Positions 12,099 through 23,689 of a DNA stretch of 64,000 nt are shown here, in pieces (position 1 is the stretch's first letter; each line of letters opens with the position of its first letter). The position numbers were made by a program, and so were the translations under genes. Source of the stretch: Gloeophyllum trabeum ATCC 11539 (lineage: Eukaryota > Basidiomycota > Agaricomycetes > Gloeophyllales > Gloeophyllaceae); the NCBI RefSeq assembly GCF_000344685.1, contig NW_006920422.1:753940-817939 (forward strand). The letters run 5' to 3'. The notes below the pieces were generated by a model, which saw only the letters and a program-made list of their open reading frames with translations, did no database searches and was not told the origin of the DNA.

Positions 12099-13653
12099 AT
12101 GGCGAGCACGATGAGTACGAAGCTGAACATGGACGGCATCATGCTGTTTGAGGAGCCATTTGTTCGAGTCAGTGTATATGTTGCAACGCTGAACAAATCT
12201 GAGGCTAACCCGTGCGAAGGTTCCGTACGAGAACTATCGCAAGGTCTTCCGCGCGTCGCAGCGGCATGTCGAAAAAGATCTGTCGGGGGTGCAGAAAGCT
12301 GCCAGTGACATCGAGAACCGATGGCGCGCAGGTGGCCATGACGTCGACGAAGCAGTCAAGTCTGTCCAGGCCATGATTGGGCGGGTAGAGGGTCTTAAAC
12401 GAAAGGTGGCCTGCAGATGATACTGTATTCCAGTCAGAGGACTTAAATCTCATGCTTGCAGCTGTCCGACCTTCATGATACATCCGGTAAACCTACGCAA
12501 GATGTCATGCGCGAGCGCCTCAAGTACCTAGGTCAAGTGGAGACTATGCAGAGCGCCGACGGACATGAATTCGCCCAATGGTCGGATGTCCGACTCGATC
12601 GATGGTTAGTAGACTGGTCTTTGCGTAGGGGGAGGGAGAAAAGCGCGAGGAAGATAGCCCAGGAGAAGGAGATCCAGGTAGGTCTTACCTCCTACCGACT
12701 CGCGTTTCATTCACATTGCATGAATACAGTGCTAAGCACATTGCAGAAACTAGTGGACATCGATTTGTTTACCGATATACACCGGATAGAAACTGCTCTA
12801 GAAGGACATAGCTGTACGGAGGCTCTCGCGTGGTGCAGCGAGAACAAGTCCGCGCTCCGCAAAGCGAAGGTGAGTTTACGTATTTCCTCCGCTTTTACGA
12901 ACTAAAACCTCACCGCTTCAGAGCACACTGGAGTTTGATTTACGCCTCCAAGAATACATCGAGCTATGCCGTGCAGGTAAAGCGGTCGAAGCGATCGCGT
13001 ATCTCAAGAAACACCTCACATCATGGCAAGACACACACTTGGCGCAAATCCGACAGGCCTCAGCCTTGCTCGCCGTCTCGCCCTCTACAAAGACTGGGTC
13101 ATATAAGGTATGTGTTTCCCCACGTATCTTCCTTCCTGTCATGCATTATCCTCATTCCGTCTCCCCAGCGTCTCTACGACGTCGCACGCTGGAAGACGCT
13201 GGTCCAGGCGTTCCGCCTTGCCGTATACAGCCTCAACACGTTACCAACCGAGCCGCTGTTTCACTACGCGCTGAGCGCGGGCCTCGCCTCCCTGAAACTG
13301 CCCGCATGCTACGACCCCGCCTCGAAGAACGCGGACTGCCCCGTCTGCGACCCGGCGCTGGGACAGCTTGCGAAGGAGGTGCCCTTCAGCCACCACGTGA
13401 ACTCCACGATCGTGTGCCACATCACGGGCAAGGTCATGGACGAGGATAATGCGCCGATGGCGTTCCCCAACGGCTATGTCTATTCGCGAGAGGTGGGTCG
13501 CTCGCGACGTGTTTCAAAGCTGAAATTAATCCCCTCTTTCTGAATGAACAGGCGTTGGAAGACATGGCTGCAAAGAATGATGGGATCGTGACGTGCCCCC
13601 GCACCAATCATAGTTGCGAGTTTTCGGCATTACGAAGGGTATACATTTCGTGA
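12099..13653 (+). CDS. FYV10: GID/CTLH E3 ubiquitin ligase subunit FYV10/MAEA (Gid9)
   Basis: RING-like subunit of the GID/CTLH ubiquitin ligase that degrades gluconeogenic enzymes in yeast. Assembled exons read FEEPFVR then VPYENYRKVFRASQRHVEKD, GRVEGLKRKLSDLHD, and a LisH/CTLH region (KIAQEKEIQKLVDIDLFTD, AWCSENKSALRKAKSTLEF, RLQEYIELCRAGKAVEAIAY). The C-terminal Gid-type RING reads DCPVCDPALGQLAKEVPFSH, then STIVCHITGKVMDEDNAP, FPNGYVYS and CPRTNHSCEFSALRRVYIS. It ends in the family's FPNGYVY...VYI pattern, close to full length at roughly 400 residues. Two in-frame ATGs (12099 and 12111) are possible. The exon 1 donor GTCAGT at about 12171 joins a GAAG acceptor before GTTCCGTACGAG. Confidence 0.92.
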
Positions 13654-14255
13654 TCGCCTGCAGCTGTCGATTCGGGATGCATCGACTATAATTTTGTGAG
13701 TGCGGATGCTGGGTGTGTATGTCAAATGTATGTAGTTTTATTCTCGCAACGCACGCTAGCAACAGAGGTGTACTATGTCAAGTTTCTGTCAAACCTACGC
13801 CACTTTAACTACCCGCTCCTGTCTTCCCTGTCCTCTTCCAATAGCTTCTGTGATTTGCAGAGTGTCCCTCTGCGGTACCGATCAGCGGTAATGGTGTCGT
13901 TTCAGGTTTACCCCGGGAGAAAAGAAGCCCTGCCTCCCTTCCTTTCTTCCATCTCTTCTCTGCAGCCAACTTCTCATGATCACTTGTAGTCCAACTCCTC
14001 TCGGCAAATGCTCCGGAACCGACGTGAAATGAACTGGAGTAAATGAAGAAAACGGGAAGAAATTCATTTTTATTGTATTTTGAGCACCGGCACCGGCGGG
14101 ACCTCCGTTTGCCGGAATTGCCAAAAAGGATCGTCCTCAACTTGCACGTTGCGCGCTGCAGCTACTGCGGGTGGGGCCTGAGGTCGAAGGGTTTTGTTGT
14201 CTCTCTATTCTCTCCCTCTCTAACGATCTGTAATAACATACTAATCCTCGGCAAG
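13654..14255. other. Intergenic region, pyrimidine-rich
   Basis: 602 bases between FYV10 and the PAQR gene. Rich in CT tracts, including one close before the ATG at 14256, as is common in basidiomycete promoters. No gene or repeat was seen. Confidence 0.4.
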
Positions 14256-15787
14256 ATGTTGCGTCCCCAGAAAGTGACGGCCCGCGAGGCACGCGATGCG
14301 GCTCAAGCGCATCGAAGAAACCAGACGCCAGAGTCACGAACCGTCACTTGGAGAGCCATCGAACCCTGGCAGAGGGACAACGACTATATACTCGCCGGGT
14401 ACCGCAGGTAAATTACCCACCGCCGCTGCTCCGCCTGCCGTTGTAGCTCACCGCAACACATTTACAGAGCCCAGCGCAGCTTCCGCGGCTGTCTGGCATC
14501 CGTCTTTGGCTGTGAGTGGCTGAGCAATGGCGGATCCGCCTCATTCCACAACTAATTGACTGACTGACTGACTGTGTACTCGGTGCCTTTCACTTGGCAG
14601 ACCTTCACAACGAGACAGGTCAGTACGCCCGCAGCGTTGCCGTTTGGCTGCTGATACACTTTCCCCCACCTGCGCTGGCAGTGAACATACACAGCCATCT
14701 CTGGGGCGCGCTGCTCTTTGCGTACCTCCTGTGCACGTACCCGCGCACGTACCTCGCGGCGCACGCAACAACAACGTGGGCGGATTACGTCGTCGCTGCG
14801 ATATTCCTCTCGTCGGCCGTGTTCTGCCTGGCGAGCAGCGCGGGCATGCACACGTTCTCGTGCCACTCGGAGCCGGTTAGTAGTGTAGTTGTCCATGTCA
14901 TCATTGAGGGGGATCGTCGCTGTCCCGCCCCGCCGCCACAGCTTAGTGATTGCCTTCGCTTTGTTCCAGGTGTGCGCGCGCTGCCACGCGCTGGACTATA
15001 CGGGCATTGTCGGTCAGTACTCAGTCTGTGTGTCCGCTGCTGGTTTGTTTGGCGCGCTCACTGTGGCGTGTATTTCACGTTTCGCCCGCAGTGCTAATTG
15101 TGGGATCGTTCTTCCCGTGCGTGTATTACGGGTTCTACTGTGACCCGTTCTGGAGAGCGCTGTATCTGACTGTCATTTTGGTCTCTGGGCTCGGTGAGTA
15201 CCGTCACTACATTTTGTCTTCCTTGGCAGGAGCGGATGCACCGCCTCTACAATGAAAATGCTTCCTCTTTATTGACTGCTCCCGCGGCTGTAAATTAACT
15301 TCACGTGTACAGGGGCGGCGTACATAGTCCTTAACCCGGAGTATGCTCGGCCGAGCCACCGTGGAGCGCGGACGAAGGTGTTTATTGCGCTGGGACTGTC
15401 CGCGGTGCTGCCGGTCACGCACGCGCTCGCGTCGCATGGCTTTGCAAAGCTGCTGCGCGAAATGGGATTCGGGTGGCTCGTGCTCTCCGGCGCGCTGTAC
15501 ATCGCGGGGGCCCTATTATAGTGCGTCATCCTGTTGCCCTCTCACGGCTATTTTCGTCTGTGTTAATTAAAGACACTCTCGCTGCCGGTGGTCTCGGTGT
15601 TGTTCTCCCGTTGTGCCAATTCAGCGCGAACCGGATCCCAGAACGCTTCGAGCCGGGGCGGTTTGACTATTTCTTTGCGTCGCACCAGATATTCCACGTG
15701 TGCGTGGTGCTGGCGGCGCTGGCGCATTATACGTGCGTGCTGACTGCGTTCGAGCATTGGCATTCCCGCGGCGGGCAGTGCGTTTAG
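14256..15787 (+). CDS. PAQR / adiponectin receptor-hemolysin III family seven-TM protein
   Basis: Multi-pass membrane protein of the zinc-binding PAQR family (yeast IZH genes), which acts on lipid/ceramide signalling and zinc homeostasis. The short N-terminal exon starts at ATG 14256 (MLRPQKVTAREARDAAQAHR) and runs to a GTAAAT donor. Spliced exons then give RSFRGCLASVFG, YLHNET joined to VNIHSHLWGALLFAYLL, SSAVFCLASSAGMHTFSCHS and VCARCHALDYTGIV, followed by further TM helices. The last exon carries FEPGRFDYFFASHQIFHVCV and VLAALAHYTCVLTAFEHWH. The zinc histidines are present: one in SAGMHTFSCHS and two in SHQIFHV. The length fits the family, and the tail ends SRGGQCV. Which PAQR subgroup it belongs to is not certain. 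Confidence 0.87.
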
Positions 15788-16801
15788 AGAGGACGGAGTG
15801 ACGTGTGTATGTACTCACGGGCCATGCGGGGATTGTTTACTCGAGTCTAATATTAACTTTTATGTTGTCCTCTGATGTCGGGCATTTGGGTATGTTGGAC
15901 AGGTCTGGGGCCGTATGTTTGCTGTCTACTGACTAATCGTCCGATACTGCTCAGAGTCGGGTGCTTCTGCGTGCGTATGTTGTTGTGGGATAACATACAG
16001 ACGCACTAACACATGCGTAGGGTTCACGTCACTTGTGCTTATATATACTGAGACCTGAGAGACGCCTGCGATATCTGGGAACCTTATCTGAGAAGGAATG
16101 AGGACGCGAGGGCGCTCCGTATACTTTGGCAATGAAGGGCGCATTGTGGCCCGGGGACACAAGAAAGTGACAATTAGATGGACTTTACGGGCTTGACAGA
16201 GTGGCATGATCGCAGATCGAGAGCGAGTGCCTTGATGCTATCTAGGTACGGAGGAAGGCAGCGATCCAGGCCGGGCCACCGAGGACGCAGATGAGATAGG
16301 CCCCGGGACGGGCACTGGGAAGGTCCATGTGAAGGGCGGCCTGTCCGAGGTCCGGGGTATTTTTGGGCGGTGTGCGCAGGGTTTTCCGCGAGCGTACGGC
16401 GTGTTTTGGCGGGCGACACTGGTTTCCGCCGTCATTAAATGGAGTGCAGCGGCGGGGGAGGCAGGCGTGACGCAGCTGGGATATGACCGCAGGCCACGTG
16501 TGCCGGTGCCGCGCAATCGGTGCCGAGGTGAGGGCAGGTCCCGAAAAGGAAATGTGACAGAAGCGCGCGTCCTGGCGTATGCAGAGTGTGGCCTGACTGA
16601 TATTCCCTCGCTCCGCGACCCGGCGCCGAAAATGTGAGCAAGCCGGGCCTTTTCCTGGCTTTTCGCTACCGTGCATTCCACCCTTCACAGTCCCCCCGAC
16701 GTCCCCCTCCTCCTCCTGTCCCGCCCCTACCCATGTGTCACTGCGCCGCCTGCACCCTTTAAAGCAGACGCCGTCCAGAACACAGCGTCCCCTGCCCAGC
16801 C
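15788..16801. other. Intergenic region between PAQR and P450 genes
   Basis: About 1 kb. Overlapping open frames on both strands (16238-16688) have GC-rich, arginine-heavy compositions typical of chance ORFs, and nothing was recognised. A CT-rich block at 16690-16735 precedes the P450 start. Confidence 0.4.
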
Positions 16802-18841
16802 ATGTATCCAGTCGGCATCCCCTGTGTCGTGAACGCCTTCCTTTCTTCCTCCTCCTCCGTCCAGTTCGCCATCGCCATCGTCGTCGCCGCCGTCCTCCTC
16901 ATCCTCGCACTATGCTCATCACCGTTTGCCACCAAGCCAAAGGACGGCGAGCCCGCCCATCTGCCAGACCACTCGCTCTTCGCCATCGTACCCTTCTTCC
17001 GTAATCGTTTCGACTTTCTCAGCTGGGGCTTTCGCGTTACCGGCGAGTCTCTGTTCCAATTCCGACTGTTGCAGGTACGTGCCGTACCTGCGTCATGTTT
17101 GGTCGGGCGTGCTCACATGCACCGGCCAATTCAGCACCAAGTCATTGCGGTCTCGGGGGAGGCGGGGCGCAAGGCTTTTTTCACCGCCAAATCCTTGGAC
17201 CTGAATGAGGGCTTCAAAGTCCTATCGGGCGCAGTGAGTTCATCACGCCTTCCTATCTCTGATCAACGCCTCAATATACTATGATTTGCGCGCAGATCCC
17301 GATGTTGCGGGGCGTCACCTCCGACCTCGAAATGCGCCGCATCGCGCAGATATACAAGCGCGTGTCCATCGTGCAGCGCGAAGACCGACTCACGCAGCGT
17401 ACGTCCCGTTGACGCCATTCATCATGCGCATTCCTGACTTCTTGTGTTTCGGCTGCGCGCGCGTCTCCATTAGTCCTCCCAGAAATTATCGAAGACTGCC
17501 GCCGGATCATGGGGTCCTGGGGATCTTCGGGCAGATTTGATCCGTTCGAACGAGTCTACGACGTAAGCATGATTACGTCTTTGTCCCCGCAGGCATCCCG
17601 CTTACCTTGCCCGCTCCCAATAATCATGTGTAGCTCGTATTCCAGACGACTGTGCGTAGTCTGACATGTGTTGAGATAGCGGACGACGCCGCGGTGGTGG
17701 CGCGTCTCAAGCATCTCTATGGGCGCCTCGATAGCGGCACCACACCCGCAACGGTTCTATTACCGTGGTTCCCAAGCCCTGCTATGGTAAAGAAAGTGTG
17801 GGCCACCAAGCAGATATACGACATCTTAATGGGCGCGATCAACGCGAGGATCCAGAGCGGCGTCCCGCGGAACGATACCCTCCAAATTCTGCTTGATTAC
17901 GGCGACGACAAGTTAATTATCGTAGGGGTAAGCTCGCACTCTAATCTTCCGGCTGAAAGGTGCAGCGCTAATCGACTTCATTAGTTCTTTATCGGGTTAA
18001 TTGTGGCGGGCGCGAGAGCTACCGGGGCATCTGGTGGGTTCTCTCCGCCCTTCTGGCCATTCTATAGATAAGCTGATTGTGTATGTTTGCAGCTTCGTGG
18101 CTGGTCACGTTCCTCGGCGGAGACCCGGAGTGGCGACGCAGAGCCCGCTCCGAAATTGAAAGCCTCCTTTCTGTCTATTCACCGGTTACTCCTTTGCGAA
18201 CATCGTATGCTTCACAAGATCAATCCCCTTCGCCTGCACCCTCAATACCACAGTCCCCCGAATCCTCACATCGCCCGCCGTCCCCGCCATCCCTTTCTTC
18301 CCGCCTAGCCGACATCCCGCTATCAGCGTGGGAGGGCTCCACGCCCGTCCTGGACGCGGTCATCCGCGAAACCCTGCGGCTTGCGCAGCCGCACACCGCG
18401 ATGCGGCGGAATGTCGGGCCCGACCTGGTCATCGACGGGAAGACCGTGCCGAGCGGCGCCTACGTCGTGTACCCGTTCAGCGACGTGCACCTCGACGCGG
18501 ACATCTACCCCGATCCCTGGCGGTTCGACCCCGGGCGGCCCGCGGACGCGAAGCGCGCTCATGCGTGGGTCGGGTGGGGCGGGGGTAAGACGGTGTGCCT
18601 CGGCCAGCGCCTCGCGAAGCTCGAGATGAAGATTATTGCGGCGATGTTTTTGGTTGGGTTCGACTATGCGGTTGTGGATAAGGCGGGGAAGCCTGCGGAC
18701 CCGCTGCCCAAGCCGAATTGGAACGACGCGCTGATGTGTCGGCCCGAGGCTGGGTCGTGTTATGTCAAGTATGAGAGGGCGGCTTCATCGACATCTTCAA
18801 GTTCATCTTCATCGCCATCGTCACCATCATCACCATTATAG
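16802..18841 (+). CDS. Cytochrome P450, basidiomycete type
   Basis: Heme-thiolate mono-oxygenase, ER-anchored by an N-terminal helix (VQFAIAIVVAAVLLILALCS). First exons by reading: 16802-17074, 17135-17233 and 17296-17398. They continue HQVIAVSGEAGRKAFF, DLEMRRIAQIYKRVSIVQRE and LLPEIIEDCRRIMGSWG. The I-helix reads GLIVAGARATGASASWLVTF and lacks the usual acidic residue before Thr. The K-helix ExxR is present (VIRETLRLAQPHTAMRRN), as are the region around PDPWRFDPGRP and the heme loop WVGWGGGKTVCLGQRLAKLE with the Cys ligand. Trp stands where Phe is canonical in FxxGxxxCxG. A Ser/Thr/Pro-rich tail ends the protein. The non-standard I-helix recalls P450 groups that act on fatty acids or sterols, but no substrate can be assigned. 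Confidence 0.87.
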
Positions 18842-19833
18842 ATCAACGTGGGATTCAAGTTCTGGGCTTTCGATTCTTCCATGGTATCTTCTCCACTGTC
18901 TTTCACCTCGTTGCCTCGTTTTGGACGGGACTTGGGCACTCTGGATGGACTGTATTCTTTATTCTCCGTCTCCGTCGGCTGCTGACTTATGATCCACTCA
19001 CCGTCATTGCTCTGCTCTGCTCTTAGACTTTCTTGCCACTCTCCTTAACGTATTACATTTATTGCTTTTACTTATTCTCGTTTTGCTTCTCCTCTCCATG
19101 TTCTTTATGTTTTTCGTTCTCTTTTCTTTCTTTTCTTTTCTTTTCTTTCAAGTCGTCATGTGGGGTTATATGTTTGTGTTTGTACGTTGCTGACTGGCTC
19201 TCTCAGCGCTAGGATTATCTTAGACATATACTTAGGTAGCATCTGTTTCGATAGTAGTACTACTCCAAGCGTAATTGCAGGCAAGAGAAGTCCTCAGATC
19301 TTACTACGCGCGTTTGAATTCGGGCCCGAGATGAGATGAAATTACACTCAGAGGCTTCGAATTCATTAACGTAGGTTATACGACAGCTATACTTTCATAT
19401 GAAGCGCGGTCGTAGTATAGATGCCAAGCAGTCGGGGTGTATACATGACGACAGACAGCCGGTGGTTTGGGTACGCCGGACGACTATGGCACGCGGGATC
19501 TTCCATCGACGACGTCCAGCGAGATATCCCGATTCCTTACTGCTTCCCCGCTGGCTTGACAGGTTGCCTGTATTTACGTACGAGGCGGCGAAGCTGTCAG
19601 AAGAGCCGTGGGCAGGAAGATCCGACGTTCTTGCTGCACCCACAGAGAAGGCGGGTGCCATTTGAACAAGTTGGAATACAATTAGTGCCAATATCGCGAT
19701 CGTTGTAAACCGAAAGAGTTCTGGCGCTTCGTGAGATCGCATTATCGAGCGGCAAGTCGAGAAGATCTTTGGTGACGGCGGGCAGATTGTCCGCAAGGAT
19801 CGCGAAACGCAAGGGCGCTTGTCCACGGCTCCG
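18842..19833. other. Intergenic region with TTTTC-rich tract
   Basis: A near-1-kb gap between the P450 and the RRG9 stop. It has a pyrimidine run built on TTTTC/TTTC units at about 19118-19150. An open frame at 19395-19898 (minus) overlaps the RRG9 end and has no recognisable domain. Confidence 0.4.
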
Positions 19834-20472
19834 TTAGTCGAGAGAGAGCCGGTCACGGTCGTCCCCTCCGGCCCCGCGCCTCCTCCCGAGCTCTTCATCT
19901 ATCCGGGCAAGCTCCTCCGCCTCGCGCTGAGCGCGCTCCCTGCTCTTCATCCGCGCGCGCTCACGTTCCTCGCGCACGAGCTCGATCCTTCTCTCGCGCG
20001 ACGGCTCCCACTTGCTCCTGAGGATCCGCCTGACGGCCTCCGGGCTGATCCTGAAGCGCTCCGCGAGCACGGGCGTCGTGAACGTCGCGGGGTCGATCCT
20101 GTGGAACTGCCGGAGCGCGTCCATCGCCTCGCGCGACAGCTTGCGCGGCGGCTGCCAGCCTTCGGGGAACGATTCGCGCAGGACCGTGCGATGCGCGGCC
20201 CACTGCGCTGGCGTGGGCCGTTTGGGCGGGTGCAGGCGGTTCCGGGGTAGTATCCTGCGAGCGCTGGTGTCGTCCTCGGGATCAGATTCCGATAGGGGGC
20301 CCGGTTCGTCCTCGGGGACCAGGGATGGGGGAGAGGGAATGCCGGCCGTGCGCCAGTCGGTGCGAGGCAGCGGGCTTCCGTCCGAGTAGAGGCGATTTAT
20401 GAGGCACCGTGAGGGTATCGGCCTCCGCGTCGGCGCTGCGCGAGCCAAGACGCGAGAAAGAGAGAATATCAT
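19834..20472 (-). CDS. RRG9: RRG9 / neugrin-like mitochondrial protein
   Basis: Needed in yeast for mitochondrial genome maintenance and respiration; the human relative neugrin acts with the mitochondrial ribosome. A single 212-residue exon with an Arg-rich, mitochondrial-targeting-like start (MIFSLSRVLARAAPTRRPIP). The conserved core is KLSREAMDALRQFHRIDPAT, then FTTPVLAERFRISPEAVRRI and LRSKWEPS, a helix-turn-helix-like block that is the family hallmark. A charged Arg/Glu C-terminal helix follows. It is divergent from the coactosin-like gene, with 227 bases between start codons. Confidence 0.85.
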   Translation of the reverse strand: MIFSLSRVLARAAPTRRPIPSRCLINRLYSDGSPLPRTDWRTAGIPSPPSLVPEDEPGPLSESDPEDDTSARRILPRNRLHPPKRPTPAQWAAHRTVLRESFPEGWQPPRKLSREAMDALRQFHRIDPATFTTPVLAERFRISPEAVRRILRSKWEPSRERRIELVREERERARMKSRERAQREAEELARIDEELGRRRGAGGDDRDRLSLD

Positions 20473-20699
20473 CGCGGCGACAGTCGAAGTGTGCGCTGCG
20501 AACGAGACGCAGAGGACATGATCCTGAAGAAAGAAAACACAGCTCGATTCGGCGAATGCCGAGCGCCCACAGCGCTCACGACGACCGTGACTTCCGGTAT
20601 CATCTTAATCTCCTTCAGCTCTGTCCCCTTCGCCTCCCAGCGAGGTCGCCTAATACGGTTCTCTTTTTCAATCTCTTGTCTCAGTAATATTTAGTCCTT
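20473..20699. promoter_or_regulatory. Divergent promoter region RRG9 / coactosin-like
   Basis: The 227 bases between two outward-reading starts must hold both promoters. There is a CT-rich stretch on the coactosin side. No specific site was recognised. Confidence 0.45.
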
Positions 20700-21470
20700 A
20701 TGGCGGATTTGTCCGACCCGGCCATTAACGAGGGTCAGCTATACTTAGGCTTGGTCCAGTAATTGAACCTTACAGTCGCTCATGTAGCGTACCTCGACGT
20801 GCGTAACGATAAATCCGAGACCAACTGGCTGCTTTTGGACTATGAGGTACGTGTATTCTATCTGAATCTAGTATGCAACAAACTGACGCTGCCTGATAGT
20901 CAGACCGTTCTGACAAGCTCGTCCTCACGAAAACCGGCACGGGCGGCCTTGCTGAGCTGAAGGAGGAGCTGGAGGACAGCAGGGCGTCATACGCGTACGC
21001 TCGCGTGCGGTATGCTAATGACAAGGAGTCGCAGAGGGAGAAGTTCATCCTCGTTGTGTGGATCGGGCCCTCATGCAAGGTTATGCGGAAAGCGAAGGTC
21101 AGTGCTCCTCCCGCATTGGCATTGACTGCACCGTCTTCGATATGCAGTAATGCATCCGAGAATTTCCGCTACCAACAGGGGGGCTTCTGCGGCTCGCCTA
21201 GCGGTATTGAGCTGTTTGGGAACACGCATTCCCATACTAGTCCTTACTGACGTCCTTCTTACCTCCGCCAGATCTCTGTGCACGCCGCAGACGTGAAGCA
21301 GGTCCTGCGCGTGTACTCCATCGAGGTCGCAGCCCGGGAGAAGGACGACCTAAACGAAGAGCCAATCGTCAAGCGGTTACGGAAGGTCTGTCGTCGCACA
21401 CCATGCATGCCCGCCTATTCTTACATGTCCGCTCACCCAGGCCGGAGGGGCGAGCTACGACGGCGTGTGA
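20700..21470 (+). CDS. Coactosin-like ADF-homology (ADF-H) actin-binding protein
   Basis: Binds F-actin through a single ADF-H domain. Five exons by reading: 20700-20733, 20788-20846, 20900-21097, 21272-21385 and 21441-21470. The joined protein begins MADLSDPAINEAYLDVRNDK and continues SETNWLLLDYESDRSDKLVL, GTGGLAELKEELEDSRASYA, YARVRYANDKESQREKFILV, VWIGPSCKVMRKAKISVHAA and LRVYSIEVAAREKDDLNEEP. It ends LRKAGGASYDGV, the short C-terminal tail usual in coactosin. About 144 residues, the normal size. All introns have canonical borders and phases agree throughout. Cofilin is excluded by the VWIGP and KVMRKAK signature. Confidence 0.93.
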
Positions 21471-21713
21471 CTCGAGTGGTCGGGTCCGGTTCTCGCCATT
21501 GCTGTCTCGTTTTCGTCGCTCAGTCGTTACCGGTGTATCTTGGGTCATCGCGCGGATACTAGTTTCACCTGCACGCCTTATCTCGCGGGATGTGACCGAG
21601 TCGCTCGCACAGGCACACGAGCCCGGAAATAGTTCCCGGACCGCCCTGGCAGAGTCACATTGCGTAGGTTCTTCTCGTTACGTACGCGGGCGCCACCTGC
21701 GACTCTCGCCTAC

Positions 21714-22560
21714 TCACTCGCGCTTGAGCGCGAGCGACTTGAGGTTCTGGATGCCCTGCGCCTCGAGCCGCATGCCCATCCACTCGGACATCGCCTTCGC
21801 CCCCAGCTTCTTCTCGTAAAAGTCGATCGACGGCTGGTTCCACTGGTAAGGGGAGAGAGCACGTTCAGCGCGATGCAGCGGGCAGTTAATTCTGCGCACG
21901 TACGTTCAAGACCACCCAGTCGATGCGGGCACAGCCCTGCGGTCGGTCGGTGAGTTGGGCGCCAGGAGGGATTGGCAGGTTTGACGCACCTTTTCCTCTG
22001 CGATGAGGCCGAGCTCACCGAAGAGGGCTTTCCCAACGCCCGTGCCGCGGTATTCGGGTTTCACGAAAAGGTCTTCGAGCTAGAGACGCGGTGCACAGCT
22101 GTGTCTCTTCAGTAGGGGCGCAGTGGACGTACGTATATTCCTGGCTTTCCGGTCCAGGTTGAGAAGTTGAAGAAGTACAGCGCGAACCCCATTGCATCCC
22201 CGGGTGAGGACGCGGTGTCCGTGAATGCGAGCAACGTGTGCGCATATTTCTTTTCGAAGATGTTTTCCCGTAACTGCAGGGGAAATTATGTTGAGCGCAC
22301 GTTCATGGCACGTAAATCGGGGCTTACGAGCTCGGGGGTTGCCTTAGCGGACTCCGGCTCCTTTTCGTAAGTTGCCTGCACTTTTATGTCGATATGTGAA
22401 TGATTTCAGGTGTAAGGGGGCGTACAAGATCCTTGATTAATTGTAAAATGATTGGCTGAAGGATGGCTGCTGGTCAGATCCACAGATTGATATGTAATAA
22501 GACTGAACATACAATGTCCTTCTCCTCCGCTGGTCTAATATGAAAGGTAGTGCTAGACAT
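21714..22560 (-). CDS. GNAT-family N-acetyltransferase, diamine/thialysine acetyltransferase-like
   Basis: Single-domain acetyl-CoA-dependent N-acetyltransferase resembling SAT1/SAT2 (polyamine or thialysine). The start codon complements 22558-22560 (MSSTTFHIRPAEEKDI). Four or more short introns are removed to give PIILQLIKDLATYEKEPESA, LRENIFEKKYAHTLLAFTDT, GDAMGFALYFFNFSTWTGKP and GIYLEDLFVKPEYRGTGVGK. The last stretch holds the acetyl-CoA loop (RGTGVG). The final exon reads NQPSIDFYEKKLGAKAMSEW, the motif B/Tyr region, and ends KSLALKRE. The segment between the CoA loop and the final exon includes an AEEK helix. Divergent from NAC-beta. Substrate inferred from family only. Confidence 0.85.
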
Positions 22561-22776
22561 CTTTCCAAGAGAGTGATTTTCTACAGCTACAAGTGTCCTT
22601 TGTAAAGGAAGAATACAAGCTTGAGATGTCGCGATAGGCGCCGAATTATATGAAGTGTGGCTGAACGTTGTATGCGCTTATTTGTCTTCAAACTTTACTT
22701 TTACACTCATCACGACCGACGACGACGTCGACGTTCCCGCCGTAGCCTCCCCGATCCAACGACCCTAAAAAGCACG
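22561..22776. promoter_or_regulatory. Divergent promoter region GNAT / NAC-beta
   Basis: 216 bases between two outward starts. No distinctive element was seen beyond a CG-rich stretch before the NAC-beta ATG. Confidence 0.4.
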
Positions 22777-23689
22777 ATGGACCCCGCGAAATTGGCCAAG
22801 CTGCAGGCCGCGGCCGCGAACAACCGGATCGGTGAGCGCCCCCGCTGTTCAGAGCCAGGCCGCGCGTGCTAATGGATCGTTACGCGTCTATGCTATGTCG
22901 GTGACATTTGAAAATTGAAAATTGCTACGTCAATGCGTCTTTGTGGTGGGGATGCACGGTTGATGCGGTATAGGTGGGAAGGGCACGATGCGCCGCAAGG
23001 TTGTGCGGAAGTCGAAACCGAGCACGGCGCAGGACGACAAGAAGCTCCAGGGCGCGCTCAAGAAGCTGAACGTGCAGCCCATCCCCGGGGTTGAGGAGGT
23101 GAACATGTTCAGGGAGGACGGCAACGTGCTGCACTTCACAGCGCCCAAAGGTGAGCTTCATCTTCGTGTATTCATTAATTGAGAGGAAGGGGGGTGTAGA
23201 ACGGACGAGACGTAGTGGGGATCACGTGGACGTGCTGCTCCATGCCGTCTTTGGAATTCGGATTTGCCGGGGTTGGATGAGACGAAAGAAGGTTATGCGG
23301 GGAACAGTTATCTTTGGGCTTGGAACGTTTCCCTTCATCTGAGTTCCGGTTGCCTTGTATCGATCGCTCACGCCTTGCTCTGGTATGTAGTGCACGCCGC
23401 CGTCTCTGCCAACACCTTCGCAATCTACGGTGCCGGTCAGGTGAAGGAGCTCACGGAGCTCGTCCCTGGTATTCTCAACCAGCTCGGGCCCGACTCGCTC
23501 GCCTCGCTGCGCAAGCTGGCGGAATCGTACCAGGCGATCCAGCAGAACCAGCAAAGGCCACCAAACGCCGGCGCGGACGATGACGATGACGACGTGCCAG
23601 ACTTGGTCGAGAACTTCGATGCCGTGGAGGAGCAACCGAAAGAGGATGCCAAGGCAGAGGACAAGGCGGACGTCAGTGCGTTGGATTAG
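22777..23689 (+). CDS. EGD1: Nascent polypeptide-associated complex subunit beta (BTF3/EGD1)
   Basis: Ribosome-bound chaperone partner of NAC-alpha that shields nascent chains. Three exons: 22777-22831, 22974-23150 and 23391-23689. The protein starts [20 protein letters not shown], then [14 protein letters not shown] (ribosome-binding basic motif). The NAC domain reads [34 protein letters not shown] and [20 protein letters not shown]. The C-terminal part is [20 protein letters not shown], then an acidic tail ending KADVSALD. The intron phases match and the length (about 176 residues) is usual. Very secure. Confidence 0.96.

Noticed and set aside
7573..18841. Secondary-metabolite cluster joining the A-T-R enzyme and the P450
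   Set aside because: Conserved housekeeping genes (FYV10 and PAQR) lie between them and no transporter, regulator or other tailoring enzyme is adjacent.
19395..19898. Minus-strand open frame of 167 codons
   Set aside because: It overlaps the end of RRG9 in another frame, has no domain and lacks splice partners.
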